Shown here: positions 27,712 to 36,682 of the stretch, one piece after another
How the letters are laid out: each line of letters opens with the position of its first letter
How positions within the stretch are numbered: the first letter of the stretch is position 1
Assembly (NCBI GenBank): GCA_958295785.1
Contig: OY282377.1
Span: 1,626,394-1,690,393 of the forward strand
Reading direction: 5' to 3'
DNA length: 64,000 bases
Origin: an uncultured Latescibacterota bacterium
GTDB taxonomy: Bacteria; Latescibacterota; UBA2968
The notes under the pieces: model-generated
The model's database searches: none
What the model saw: only the letters and a program-made list of their open reading frames with translations
What the model was told of the DNA's origin: nothing
Program-made: the position numbers and the translations under genes

Positions 27712-27829
27712 TTAGAAGCCCTAACAGAAAGAAATCAAGCGTCTGAAACAGAGGAGTGAACACCCGCAGGTACGCCGCAAAGGCGGCCTCTCACAAAGCC
27801 ATGGCAACGCTTTCTGTTAGAGACTCTAA
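27712..27829. mobile_element. 118-bp MITE-like derivative of the IS5 element
   Basis: Terminal inverted repeats TTAGAAGCCCTAACAG and CTGTTAGAGACTCTAA match at 13 of 16 positions. The left ~45 bp are near-identical to the left end of the full IS5 copy (AAAGAAATCAAGCGTCTGAA) and the right ~50 bp to its right end (GGCGGCCTCTCACAAAGCCA), with the whole transposase region missing. A deletion derivative able to move only in trans. Confidence 0.72.
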
Positions 27830-27837
27830 GAACAGCC

Positions 27838-28176
27838 CTGGCTCTATTCTCAGGCGTATCTGCAATGCGCGCAGGCCATGCCCATGCACGCGCTTGTTTC
27901 TCTTCTTCCACAACAAAGCGACCCCTTCTACTCCCAACTCACGCCCACAACCCACGCACAAACCGATCCACACACCAAAGGGGGGGGGCATCACCCGATT
28001 TTTTCCAACTTTTCACTTCTTCTTCACCCAACTGCCACAACGGCCGCTCATGCTTTGATAGCGTTACAGATAGAATAACCAAATGGGGGATAAGCGTCAA
28101 GCCATATAAGACGGGCTTTAGAGGTCGTAATTGTATGTTTTATGGTCTTCAAACACCTGGCGCCAGTGGGCAAAAT
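27838..28176. other. Stretch without recognisable gene
   Basis: About 340 bp between the MITE and a terminator. Short open frames here are low-complexity (His/Thr/Pro-rich from CAC/CCC runs) and lack ribosome sites. A GGGGGGG run is present near 27980. I see no conserved feature. Confidence 0.5.
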
Positions 28177-28211
28177 AAAACGGGCTGTGAAAAAATCTCG
28201 CAGCCCGTTTT
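28177..28211 (+). terminator. Strong rho-independent terminator
   Basis: Stem AAAACGGGCTG / CAGCCCGTTTT with a 13-base loop, and a T-run following on the plus strand. No intact gene precedes it within 300 bp on either side, so it is probably a remnant of a lost gene. Confidence 0.75.
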
Positions 28212-28299
28212 TGCTTTGTTTTTTGCTTCCAAATACACGGCAAAGTGTTCGCCCCCATCAGGCACCAACGCCCGATTCATCTCGTCATCCTCTCACCTT

Positions 28300-28604
28300 C
28301 GGGCGAGCACAGGGGCATCGCCCTACGGTTCTATACTCGCATCTTAATTTTCACTTGGCCTCATGTGATGCGATAGGTTGCCAGCAAGCTTTCCCCTTGA
28401 CGTTACCCAATCATTCAAAGAAGCCATGGCAACAAGGCCATCCCAAAAAACCCTCCGATAAAGCCATCGCGCACAGCGCGCAAGGCCGTCTCGCAACCCA
28501 CCTCCCTCTTGCAATTCCCTTCGCAGGCCAACGCATGTCGTCCTGTTACAAAAGCGATTTGCGCTGTGCAGAGCACCCCTCGGCGTTTGAGAGCGGCATT
28601 TTTT
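28300..28604 (-). repeat. Dispersed repeat B plus palindrome C, inverted copy
   Basis: About 300 bp matching 38003-38306 in reverse complement. Shared blocks: GCCATCGCGCACAGCGCGCA, AGGCCAACGCATG, GCGATTTGCGCTGTGCA, GGCGTTTGAGAGCGGCATTT. Palindrome C forms its left edge (28300-28326). The segmental duplication begins about 15 bp beyond its right edge. Confidence 0.7.
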
Positions 28605-28618
28605 GCTTCCTTACTTCA

Positions 28619-28725
28619 GCCCGACCCTGACCGGCGATCTCGCCGATCAGATCATGCGGCGGATGGGGCCCGATGTTCCATCTCCCCCGGTCAATAACAA
28701 TATCCGCTTTGTCGCGCGGGAATAA
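28619..28725 (+). pseudogene. Duplicated 3' tail of the GT22 gene
   Basis: About 107 bp nearly identical to 21414-21520, reading TLTGDLADQIMRRMGPDVPS and ending in TAA at 28723-28725. No start or body is present. It marks the left breakpoint of the 21.4/28.6 kb segmental duplication, which begins in mid-gene beside repeat B. Confidence 0.85.
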
Positions 28726-28735
28726 GGGACGCGGT

Positions 28736-28991
28736 ATGACGTTGGACATCAAAGTATATCCCAAAGCGCGGCGCAACAGCATTGAGGTTCAGGGCGCGCG
28801 TCACAGTGCGCGTTGCGGCTGCGCCCGAGGGCGGCAAGGCCAATGACGCAGTGGTGGCATTATTGGCGAAGCGACTCGAGATCGGCAAAGGCAAGGTGCG
28901 GATAGTGCGGGGGCACAAGGCGCGAAACAAGCGGCTGTGCATCGCTGGCCTGACTGCGGAACAGGTCTTCGCGCATCTGTCGGCGAAGTAG
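28736..28991 (+). pseudogene. DUF167 duplicate, frameshifted
   Basis: Copy of the DUF167 gene at 21531-21788 with about 97% identity. A GC pair is missing in the run following GAGGTTCAGG (GCGCGCGCGTCA became GCGCGCGTCA), shifting the frame after about 19 codons. The rest (TVRVAAAPEGGKANDAVV...) remains open but has no start or ribosome site. A slipped-strand deletion in a GC repeat after duplication. Confidence 0.85.
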
Positions 28992-29023
28992 CGTTTGACA
29001 ATTCGCGCCTGACCGACCCCAAA

Positions 29024-29081
29024 AAGCCCTCGCATAGCTTGGCCCCTAATCAATCCCTTCAGGGTCCGTATGCGAGGGCTT
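29024..29081. terminator. Duplicated hairpin terminator
   Basis: Same 13-bp perfect stem (AAGCCCTCGCATA) and loop as 21821-21878. It sits after the broken DUF167 copy and before the 3' end of the LRR protein gene on the opposite strand, for which it still can act. Confidence 0.7.
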
Positions 29082-29115
29082 GTGTCGTTAGTGACGCTTT
29101 CTCATGACCAGCCGG

Positions 29116-32100
29116 TTAGGGAACCGCGTCAATCCGATAATCGTTGCCCACCCGAGTCCCCCTAAATCCGTTCAAATTGAAACCACCAGTGCAAAGCGTG
29201 CCACTGCCGAAGGGGGTATAAACGAAGCACCCACTGCCGATATTTCTAAACTCTCCACCGCTGATCCTACAACTCTGGTTGGGACGCACGACCATCCCCA
29301 CACTGCAAGCACCGAGACTACCCGTTGGTGGTGGTGGCGGAGTACTACTGCTCACCGTGACGCGCACGCCGGTTGAGCAGTTGTTGCCGGTATTGCTCTC
29401 GCCGCTGACGCTTGCCACGCACGCGCCGTAGTAATACGTCCCCGCACTCGAAGGCGCTCTCAGGCTGATCGACTCAGCACTGGTCGCCGAAGCCGACAGC
29501 CCACTCACGCTATCCGTGCCGACTTGCGTATCGCTTGTCGAGATCGTGGAATTAGACGAGCGGTAATAGCGCAGGGTCGTCGAGGCCGACCGTCCCGTAC
29601 CCGAGTTGCGAACCGTCGCACGCAGGGTAAAGGATTGCCCGGTTGTCAGCGTGTTGTCGCTGACCGAAGGCGATTGAACAATCAGATCGGGACGACTACT
29701 GCCACCACCACCGCTGCCACTGCTCACCGTGACGCGCACGCCGGTTGAGCAGTTGTTATTGGCATTGCTCTCGCCGCTGACGCTTGCCACGCACGCGCCG
29801 TAGTAATACGTCCCCGCACTCGAAGGCGCTCTCAGGCTGATCGACTCAGAACTGGTCGCCGAAGCCGAAAGCCCGCTGACCGAATCCGTGCCGACTTCTG
29901 TATCACTCGTGGAGATCGTCGAATTGGACGAGCGATAATAGCGCAAGGTCGTCGCGGCAGCCGAACCCGTGCCCGAGTTGCGAACTGTGGCACGCAAGGT
30001 GAAGGATTGCCCGGTTGTCAGCGTATTGTCGCTGACCGAAGGCGATTGAACAATCAGATCGGGACGACTACTGCCACCACCGATCACTGTAACCCCTCTG
30101 GCCTGAAGGGCTGGAATATGCGTATTGATCGATGTGGCACTCAGCGGGTTACTCTGCACAAAAACAGAATCCACGTCTCCAATGCCCAATCCCCTATTTG
30201 CCACCAAGGGCGAGAGATCCGAGATGCTGTTGTTGTAAAGATACAGCTTTTCCAGACTGGTCAATCCGGATAGCGCAGATATATTCGAGATGCTGTTGGA
30301 GGAAAGATACAGCCTTTCCAGACTGGTCAATCCGGATAGCGCAGATATATCCGAGATGCTGTTGTTGTAAAGATTCAGCGTTTCCAGACGGGTCAATCCG
30401 GATAGCGCAGATATATTCGAGATGCTGTTGGAGGAAAGCCACAGCGTTTTCAGACTGGTCAATCCGGATAGCGCAGATATATTCGAGATGCTGTTGTTGT
30501 GAAGCCACAGCCATTCCAGACTGGTCAATCCGGATAGCGCAGATATATTCGAGATGCTGTTGTTGAAAAGAGACAGCAATTCCAGACTGGTCAATCCGGA
30601 TAGCGCAGATATATCCGAGATGCTGGTGTTGTAAAGATACAGCCTTTCCAGACTGGTCAATCCGGATAGCGCAGATATATCCGAGATGCTGTTGTAGTCA
30701 AGAGCCAGCCATTCCAGACTGGTCAATCCGGATAGCGCAGATATATCCGAGATGCTGTTGAAGGAAAGCCACAGCGTTTTCAGACGGGTCAATCCGGATA
30801 GCGCAGATATATTCGAGATGCTGTTGTTGGAAAGATTCAGCGTTTCCAGACGGGTCAATCCGGATAGCGCAGATATATCCGAGATGCTGGTGTTGTAAAG
30901 ATACAGCCATTCCAGACTGGTCAATCCGGATAGTGCAGATATATCCGAGATGCTGTTGCCGGCAAGAACCAGCAATTCCAGACGGGTCAATCCGGATAGC
31001 GCAGATATATTCGAGATGCTGTTGTTGCCAAGAGACAGCGTATCCAGACGGGTCAATCCGGATAGCGCAGATATATTCGAGATGCTGTTGTTGTAAAGAG
31101 ACAGATATGTTAGGCTGGTTGCAAACTCAAGCCCGGTCAGATCGCGAATGTCTGAGCTCACTGCTCTAAGGCGGGTTAAGGTCGCCATCTCCGATCTGGT
31201 GATCGGCGCGCCGGGTGCCTTGCCCAAACTGTCCGCAATCACAGCGCGCAGGTTGGCGTCTGAAATGTCAACGGTTATATTTCCGCCGCCAGGAGGCGAT
31301 ACTGGCCCGCCATAACTGCCGACAAAACTCAGAAAATCAGAAAAGTCTATCGCGCCATCGCCATTCAAATCATACCTAACTTGGTATCTGCCATCCCCGC
31401 GCCTTGACCTATACTTCTCTGCAAACGCCATAAAGTCGGAAAAGCCAACCGTGCCATTGCCATCAAAATCCGGCGTCCGGGCAGTCGTCGCATTAAACTC
31501 GATTCGGTTTGTCGTGGTGAGCATGTCGCTCGATGACGAGCTTTCAGAAAGCGTCACCGACGCAATACCAATGGAAAATTCCCTGCCCGTGACATTGGTC
31601 GCTGTGGTGAACTCTGCCCGTGTTAGAAAACCAGATGATGGCAATGTAACCGGCGGAGTCGCCGCGAAGTCTGTGCCCGTCGGTGATGGCAGGTTAAAGG
31701 CAAACGCGCTGTTCTCGGCTTTGACAAAGGTCAGCAGAGTCGCATCAAAGTCAAAGCCGATTTGCATGCCGACCAAAGAGGTGGTCACGCCGGTTGCGAA
31801 AACTTCAATGGCAATGGTCGTGCCCCGTCCAGACACGGTGCCCGAGGTCACGGCATCATTTCGTTGATTGCCCGACCCGCCATTGGGAATCAGGTCAAGC
31901 GACAGACGCGCATTGGCATTGGGGCCAGCGGCAACTTTTGCGCGCTGTGCCATGTCATCCAAACGCTCTGCTTCTGCCTCGTCCTCGGCGATCCGTTCAA
32001 GCATCTGCCGCGCTTTTTCCTCGTCCTCGGCGAGCAGGGCGTGCAACCGCGCATCGCGTGCCTCGGCAATTTTCGCACGCAGGTCAGAACTCGGGGAAGA

Positions 32101-32217
32101 TTCCCCAGGGGTCGCGCCCGCATTGGCATCGGGCTCAGCAGCGGCCTGATCGCCCACAAAGACCAGCACGGTCAGTGCGGTCATCAACAAGCCCATTGCC
32201 ACAATCCGCTTACACAT
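29116..32217 (-). CDS. Secreted cohesin/dockerin/CARDB protein with leucine-rich repeats
   Basis: 1033 aa from ATG 32217 after AAGGAG, followed by a signal peptide (1-27) and a charged helix extended by AEDEEKARQMLERI relative to the paralog. Then a cohesin-like domain (about 120-243), dockerin-like loops DFDGNGTVGFSDF and DLNGDGAIDFSDF (248-305), an LRR cap, 14 LRRs of 22 residues (about 365-690) closed by an internalin-like cap (INTHIPALQARGV), two CARDB domains (about 713-940) and the same Cys-containing end as the propeller protein. Probably surface-attached or secreted and ligand-binding. The paralog at 21913-24948 has a propeller in place of the LRRs. Confidence 0.85.
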   Translation of the reverse strand: MCKRIVAMGLLMTALTVLVFVGDQAAAEPDANAGATPGESSPSSDLRAKIAEARDARLHALLAEDEEKARQMLERIAEDEAEAERLDDMAQRAKVAAGPNANARLSLDLIPNGGSGNQRNDAVTSGTVSGRGTTIAIEVFATGVTTSLVGMQIGFDFDATLLTFVKAENSAFAFNLPSPTGTDFAATPPVTLPSSGFLTRAEFTTATNVTGREFSIGIASVTLSESSSSSDMLTTTNRIEFNATTARTPDFDGNGTVGFSDFMAFAEKYRSRRGDGRYQVRYDLNGDGAIDFSDFLSFVGSYGGPVSPPGGGNITVDISDANLRAVIADSLGKAPGAPITRSEMATLTRLRAVSSDIRDLTGLEFATSLTYLSLYNNSISNISALSGLTRLDTLSLGNNSISNISALSGLTRLELLVLAGNSISDISALSGLTSLEWLYLYNTSISDISALSGLTRLETLNLSNNSISNISALSGLTRLKTLWLSFNSISDISALSGLTSLEWLALDYNSISDISALSGLTSLERLYLYNTSISDISALSGLTSLELLSLFNNSISNISALSGLTSLEWLWLHNNSISNISALSGLTSLKTLWLSSNSISNISALSGLTRLETLNLYNNSISDISALSGLTSLERLYLSSNSISNISALSGLTSLEKLYLYNNSISDLSPLVANRGLGIGDVDSVFVQSNPLSATSINTHIPALQARGVTVIGGGSSRPDLIVQSPSVSDNTLTTGQSFTLRATVRNSGTGSAAATTLRYYRSSNSTISTSDTEVGTDSVSGLSASATSSESISLRAPSSAGTYYYGACVASVSGESNANNNCSTGVRVTVSSGSGGGGSSRPDLIVQSPSVSDNTLTTGQSFTLRATVRNSGTGRSASTTLRYYRSSNSTISTSDTQVGTDSVSGLSASATSAESISLRAPSSAGTYYYGACVASVSGESNTGNNCSTGVRVTVSSSTPPPPPTGSLGACSVGMVVRPNQSCRISGGEFRNIGSGCFVYTPFGSGTLCTGGFNLNGFRGTRVGNDYRIDAVP
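30160..31160 (-). repeat. Leucine-rich repeat array, 66-bp DNA period
   Basis: About 14 tandem units with consensus LTSLEWLYLYNNSISNISALSG. On the plus strand every unit contains GGTCAATCCGGATAGCGCAG, and variation falls on the solvent-exposed positions (LYLYNT, LWLSFN, LALDYN, LVLAGN). The strong DNA conservation means that unit number could change by recombination or slippage. Confidence 0.88.
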
Positions 32218-32540
32218 AGCTATCTCCTTTGCATTGGGAATACAGGGGGCCATCTCACGAGTAGATGGCGGTCTTGACGAGAGACAATATATAACCTGCC
32301 GAAAAAAACAAAACAAAAAAACCGAATGCCACAATACAGTGACGCTCGGTTGATTTTTGGATAGACCGATCAAATGCCACAGGCGGCCTGTTTGAAAATC
32401 CCGGTGAAAAAATCGCCCATTCCAAGGTGGCGAAGGATATGCTGTGAAAATCAATGCCGCTCACTGGGCTTGATATGCGATTTAATTCCGCGTATATTTA
32501 CTGCGAATGACTGACCCACCCAAATTTCCGGAGGAATGCC

Positions 32541-32630
32541 ATGGGCAAACCCCTGTATGCGATTTTTGATGGTCGCGTGTTGTGTCCTGATGGATGTTCG
32601 TTGCGAGACGGCCTTGCGCGCTGTGCGTGA
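32541..32630 (+). pseudogene. Truncated DUF104-like antitoxin start
   Basis: A strong ribosome site (CGGAGGAATGCC) precedes ATG 32541, reading MGKPLYAIFDGRVLCPDG. This resembles the N-terminus of small DUF104-type antitoxins (xxYAIYDGxVLxP). From about 32589 the sequence becomes repeat B, giving a nonsense tail that stops at 32630. The gene was evidently cut by the repeat. No toxin partner is seen. Confidence 0.5.
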
Positions 32631-32690
32631 TGGCTTTATCGGAGGGTCTTTTGGGATGCTCTTGTTGCAATGGCTTATCTGAAGACTGCG
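32589..32690 (+). repeat. Partial copy of dispersed repeat B
   Basis: About 100 bp similar to 38092-38190: GTTGCGAGACGGCCTTGCGC, GCTGTGCG, GGTCTTTTGGGATG. It interrupts an antitoxin-like gene and lies just upstream of the symporter gene. Confidence 0.65.
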
Positions 32691-32714
32691 TATCGTCAAT
32701 TAGGAGCCCGATCT

Positions 32715-34121
32715 ATGGATCGATTTATCGACACGACAATGAAGCCCGTCTCTGACTTTGTGTCGGCATTCATCTTTGCCAGCGTGCCCGTGTTCGGCGC
32801 GGATATGCCACTCATCGTCTTGTGGATGGTCGCGGGCGGGGTGTTCTTCACGGGCTATTTGCGCTTTGTCAACATCCGCGGCTTTGCCCGAGCACTCCGC
32901 ATCGTGTCGGGCCGATACAAAGAACCGGGCGATCCGGGGGAAATCTCGCAATTTCAGGCCCTCACCACTGCCGTGTCGGGAACCGTGGGCGTGGGCAATA
33001 TCGCCAATGTCGCGGTGGCGATCTCTATCGGCGGGCCCGGCGCGACGTTTTGGATGATCGTCGCGGGCCTGCTCGGCATGTCCACCAAATTTGCTGAATG
33101 CACGCTCGGCGTGCGCTACCGCAGGGACAATCCCGACGGGTCGGTCTCGGGCGGGCCGATGTACTACTTGGAGCGCGGTTTGACGGACCTGCACTGGCCG
33201 AGGCTCGGCAAAGTGCTCGGGATTTTCTACGCGGGGAGCATCGTCATCGGCTGCATTGGCATTGGCAACATGTTCCAGTCCAACCAAGCCACCGCGATCT
33301 TCCTCAACGTGGCAAACATCGGCTTCTTGTCCGACAATGCGTGGCTGTTCGGCGTCGCGCTGGCGGTTCTCGTGGGCGCGGTCATTGTCGGCGGGATCAA
33401 GTCTATCGCCAACACCACGTCGAAGTTGGTGCCGACGATGGCATTGCTCTACATCGCAATGGCACTGGTGGTTATCGGGCTCAACGCGGACCGCTTGCCC
33501 GGCGCATTGGTGGCGATCTGGAACGGCGCGTTCTCCCCCGAGGGCATAGCGGGCGGCGCGCTGGGCGTGCTCATCCACGGCTTTCGCCGCGCGGTGTTTT
33601 CCAACGAAGCCGGGCTGGGCAGCGCGGCTATTGCACACGCCACGGCACAGACGCCAAAACCCGTGAGCGAGGGATATGTCGCATTGCTGGAGCCGTTTAT
33701 CGACACCGTGGTGATCTGCACCATGACGGCGCTGGTCATCGTCACCACAGTGTACGAACCCGCGCTTGCCGGCAGCGATGTGAGCGGGATTGAATTGACC
33801 ACGCGGGCGTTCGCCTCAACGCTTTCATGGTCGCCTGTGCCCTTGGCCCTCGCGGCCTTGCTGTTCGCGTATTCCACGATGATCGCATGGGCTTACTACG
33901 GCCTCAAGGCGTTCACCTACATCGCCGGCGAGGGCCGCGCGAAAGACCTCGGATTCAATATCTTTTTTTGTGCGTTCGTGGTGATCGGCTCGAGCGTCAA
34001 CCTCGGCACGCTGATCGACCTGTCGGACGCGCTGATCTTCACGGTCGCCATCCCCAACTTGTTGGGGCTGTACTTCCTCGCGCCGGTGGTGAAACGAGAC
34101 CTGGACAATTACGCGCCCTAA
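32715..34121 (+). CDS. AGCS-family sodium:alanine/glycine symporter
   Basis: 468 aa from ATG 32715 with AGGAG nine bases ahead; the frame runs further upstream but only through repeat B. About ten to eleven membrane spans. Family signatures: FQALTTAVSGTVGVGNIANVA, GGPGATFWMIVAGLLGMSTKF, VSGGPMYYLERG and FSNEAGLGSAAIAHA. Members import alanine or glycine with Na+. The window also encodes a Na+-pumping NADH dehydrogenase, so a sodium motive force is plausible. First gene of a possible four-gene cluster (to 37725). Confidence 0.9.
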   Translation: MDRFIDTTMKPVSDFVSAFIFASVPVFGADMPLIVLWMVAGGVFFTGYLRFVNIRGFARALRIVSGRYKEPGDPGEISQFQALTTAVSGTVGVGNIANVAVAISIGGPGATFWMIVAGLLGMSTKFAECTLGVRYRRDNPDGSVSGGPMYYLERGLTDLHWPRLGKVLGIFYAGSIVIGCIGIGNMFQSNQATAIFLNVANIGFLSDNAWLFGVALAVLVGAVIVGGIKSIANTTSKLVPTMALLYIAMALVVIGLNADRLPGALVAIWNGAFSPEGIAGGALGVLIHGFRRAVFSNEAGLGSAAIAHATAQTPKPVSEGYVALLEPFIDTVVICTMTALVIVTTVYEPALAGSDVSGIELTTRAFASTLSWSPVPLALAALLFAYSTMIAWAYYGLKAFTYIAGEGRAKDLGFNIFFCAFVVIGSSVNLGTLIDLSDALIFTVAIPNLLGLYFLAPVVKRDLDNYAP

Positions 34122-34148
34122 ACGCGGTCAATGGAGGGGCGAAAAATC

Positions 34149-35654
34149 ATGGGCAATCGGGATTCACTTTTCAGCGATGGCGGGCTTTCGCCCCAGTTGA
34201 TCGCCGACTTGCGGCGGCTAAACCCTTGGTGGGCGGGCGATCCCATGCCCCTGCAACCGAAGACGCGCCGCCACTTGGTCGCGCAGATACGCCATCGTTT
34301 GGACGCGGAAATCGCGCCGATAGTCGCGGTGCGCGGCCCTCGCCAAGTGGGCAAGACGACCGCACAGTTTCAAATCATTGCGGATTTGCTCGACGAAGGC
34401 GTGCCTTCTGTGAACATCCTCCGGGTCCAGTGCGATGAATTGCCTTTGCTGCAAAGAATGGACGAACCCATTCTCGCCATCTCCGACTGGTTTGAGCGAC
34501 AGATCGCCAAAAAGCACTTGAACGCACTGGCGCGAGACGGACAAAAGGCATATCTCTTTTTTGACGAGGTGCAGAATCTTCAGAACTGGGCGCCGCAACT
34601 CAAGTTTCTCGTGGACAATGCCTCGGTCAAGGCCGCGGTCACGGGAAGTTCCGCGCTGCGAATTGAAATGGGGCGGGACAGCTTGGCCGGGCGCGTCAGC
34701 ACAGTTGAGGCCGGGGGGCTTTCGCTGACCGAAATCGGCGCGTTGCGCGCGTTGGACGCGCCGAAGCCATTTCTGCCGGACAACGGCCTGAGTTTTCTGA
34801 TCGACAAGGATTTTTGGCGGGCACTGCGCGCTTACGGACAGGAGAACGCGGCATTTTTGAAAGAAGCGTTTCGGCATTTTTCAGATCGGGGTGGGTATCC
34901 GATAGTCCACAAACAGCGGGATGTCGAATGGGCTTTGCTCGCGGACCAGTTGAACGAAACCGTGATCGAGCGCGTTATCCAACACGACCTCCGCGTGGGC
35001 AGGCGCGGGCGAAAACGAGATGCCCAACTGCTCGAAGAACTCTTCCGCTTGGCGTGTCGCTACGCCGGGCAGGCGCCGTCGGTTTTAACGCTCGCAGACG
35101 AGGTCCGCCAAGCCCTCGGCGCGAATATCGGCAGCCAGCGCGTGACGCATTATTTGAAATTTCTCAGCGAGACGCTTTTGCTCCGCCTCATTCCGCCGCT
35201 CGAGATACGGCTCAAAAGAAAGCGCGGGAGTTCCAAACTCTGTCTGGTCGATCACGGCTTGCGCGCCAGTTGGCTGCAAAAACATATCCCCTTAACGCCC
35301 GAAGCCCTCGCCAAACGCCCCGAATTGACCCCCTTGGCCGGGCATCTCGCCGAGAGTATTTTTGGCTCGGTCGCCTCGACCATTCACGGCTTGGACCTTG
35401 CCCACTTTCCCGGACGCGGAATGGATCGCGAAGTGGATTTTGTTTTGACTATCGGCGCACAACGCCTGCCCGTGGAAATCAAATATCAGCGCAGGATAGA
35501 CCCCCTGCGGGATACGCTGGGCCTTCGGTCATTTCTCGAAAAATCGGTGAACAACGCCTCTTTTGGCTTGCTGATCGTGCAGGACAATGCCGGGGATGTT
35601 GACGACCCGCGCATCGTGAGCCTGCCGCTTTCAACCTTTATGCTTCTCAGATGA
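34149..35654 (+). CDS. AAA ATPase with DUF4143 C-terminal domain
   Basis: 501 aa from ATG 34149, preceded by GGAGGGG; the ATG at 34131 lacks a ribosome site. Walker A GPRQVGKTT near residue 70 and Walker B-like YLFFDEVQNLQNW near 140 are typical of the AAA_14/DUF4143 ATPases. The C-terminal part (DREVDFVL ... LPVEIKYQ) has the D...E-x-K pattern of a PD-(D/E)XK-like fold common in DUF4143 proteins. Role unknown. Such genes are sporadic and often mobile, and this one sits between the symporter and sugar-acid genes without an obvious link. Confidence 0.82.
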   Translation: MGNRDSLFSDGGLSPQLIADLRRLNPWWAGDPMPLQPKTRRHLVAQIRHRLDAEIAPIVAVRGPRQVGKTTAQFQIIADLLDEGVPSVNILRVQCDELPLLQRMDEPILAISDWFERQIAKKHLNALARDGQKAYLFFDEVQNLQNWAPQLKFLVDNASVKAAVTGSSALRIEMGRDSLAGRVSTVEAGGLSLTEIGALRALDAPKPFLPDNGLSFLIDKDFWRALRAYGQENAAFLKEAFRHFSDRGGYPIVHKQRDVEWALLADQLNETVIERVIQHDLRVGRRGRKRDAQLLEELFRLACRYAGQAPSVLTLADEVRQALGANIGSQRVTHYLKFLSETLLLRLIPPLEIRLKRKRGSSKLCLVDHGLRASWLQKHIPLTPEALAKRPELTPLAGHLAESIFGSVASTIHGLDLAHFPGRGMDREVDFVLTIGAQRLPVEIKYQRRIDPLRDTLGLRSFLEKSVNNASFGLLIVQDNAGDVDDPRIVSLPLSTFMLLR

Positions 35655-35666
35655 GAGGAGTTTGTC

Positions 35667-36620
35667 ATGACCATTCAGGAGCAGTTGCACTACGCGCAGG
35701 TGAACGACGAAACCCTGAGTTTTCTCAAGGCGATAGGCGTGGACTATCTGACCATCAACCCGTCGATGGACATGCGCGATGGCAAAGACCGCCGTGCGTA
35801 CTGGGAGAAGATGCGCGATCTCGCAGACACACACGGCTTGATTTTGCAAAATGCCGCCAGCGCGTGCTGGGATGAAGTGACCTTGGCACTGGAAGACCGA
35901 GACGCGAAAATTGACGCCTGGTGCATGTTCATTCGCAACTTGGGCGAGGCGGGCATCCCCACTTTGGGATACAATTTTAAGCCAATAGGGAATTTTCGCA
36001 CGGAATCGGCGACAGGGCGCGGGGGCGTCAAATACAGCACGTTTGATTACGGCGAATGGGCGCAGGCTCGTATTTACAATCCCGACAAAGCGATCTCTGA
36101 AGCGGGCATGTGGGAAAATATCGAATACTTTTTGAAGCGCGTGGTGCCCGTGGCCGAGGAATACGGCGTGACGATGGCATTGCACCCCGACGATCCGCCC
36201 ATCCCCGAACCCATGGGCGGGGCCGCGCGTATCGTGTCGACGCTTGCCCACTATCACCGCATCTTTGACCTCGCTCGCAGCGAGCGCAATGCCATGCTGT
36301 TTTGCCAGGGCTGTGTGGCTGAAATGGGCGAGGATGTTTGCGAAGCGATCCGCGATATTGGCGGCAAGGGCAAAATTGTGTACGTGCATTTTCGGGACAT
36401 TCAGGGCACGCCGAGAAGTTTTCGCGAGGTGTTTATCGACGAGGGGCAAAACGACATGCACCGAGCCATGCAAACGTACAAAGCAGTGGGTTTTAACGGG
36501 CCGTTTATGATGGATCACACCCCCAAATTCTGGCAATCGGGCACGGAATGGGCGGGTCGCGCCTTTGCCGTGGGGTATATGCGCGCGCTGATCCAAGCGG
36601 TTTATGGCGGCGAGATGTAA
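35667..36620 (+). CDS. UxuA-like mannonate dehydratase / TIM-barrel sugar enzyme
   Basis: 317 aa from ATG 35667 with GAGAGGAG upstream. TIM-barrel enzyme with UxuA-like landmarks: MALHPDDPPIPEPMGGAARI near residue 170, a Cys-containing metal-site loop (MLFCQGCVAEMG), YVHFRDIQG and MMDHTPKF. Mannonate dehydratase turns D-mannonate into 2-keto-3-deoxygluconate. Divergent members could act on other sugar acids, so specificity is open. The next gene is a Gfo/Idh/MocA dehydrogenase, fitting a sugar or uronate degradation route. Confidence 0.82.
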   Translation: MTIQEQLHYAQVNDETLSFLKAIGVDYLTINPSMDMRDGKDRRAYWEKMRDLADTHGLILQNAASACWDEVTLALEDRDAKIDAWCMFIRNLGEAGIPTLGYNFKPIGNFRTESATGRGGVKYSTFDYGEWAQARIYNPDKAISEAGMWENIEYFLKRVVPVAEEYGVTMALHPDDPPIPEPMGGAARIVSTLAHYHRIFDLARSERNAMLFCQGCVAEMGEDVCEAIRDIGGKGKIVYVHFRDIQGTPRSFREVFIDEGQNDMHRAMQTYKAVGFNGPFMMDHTPKFWQSGTEWAGRAFAVGYMRALIQAVYGGEM

Positions 36621-36682
36621 AAGGCAGGTGGCGCGAAAGGGCACGGAGTTCGCGTCCATCCAAAGATACGAGAAGTGAGGCC

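Noticed and set aside
27865-28347. 160-aa plus-strand open frame with Pro/Thr/His-rich sequence
   Set aside because: Low-complexity, runs through a terminator and repeat B, so not a gene.
30160-31160. Regularly spaced repeats resembling a CRISPR array
   Set aside because: Period is exactly 66 bp, the intervals are not unrelated spacers, and the region is one continuous LRR-coding frame.
32700-33638. 312-aa minus-strand open frame
   Set aside because: Antisense of the AGCS symporter with a composition (His/Arg/Glu-rich) typical of shadow frames.
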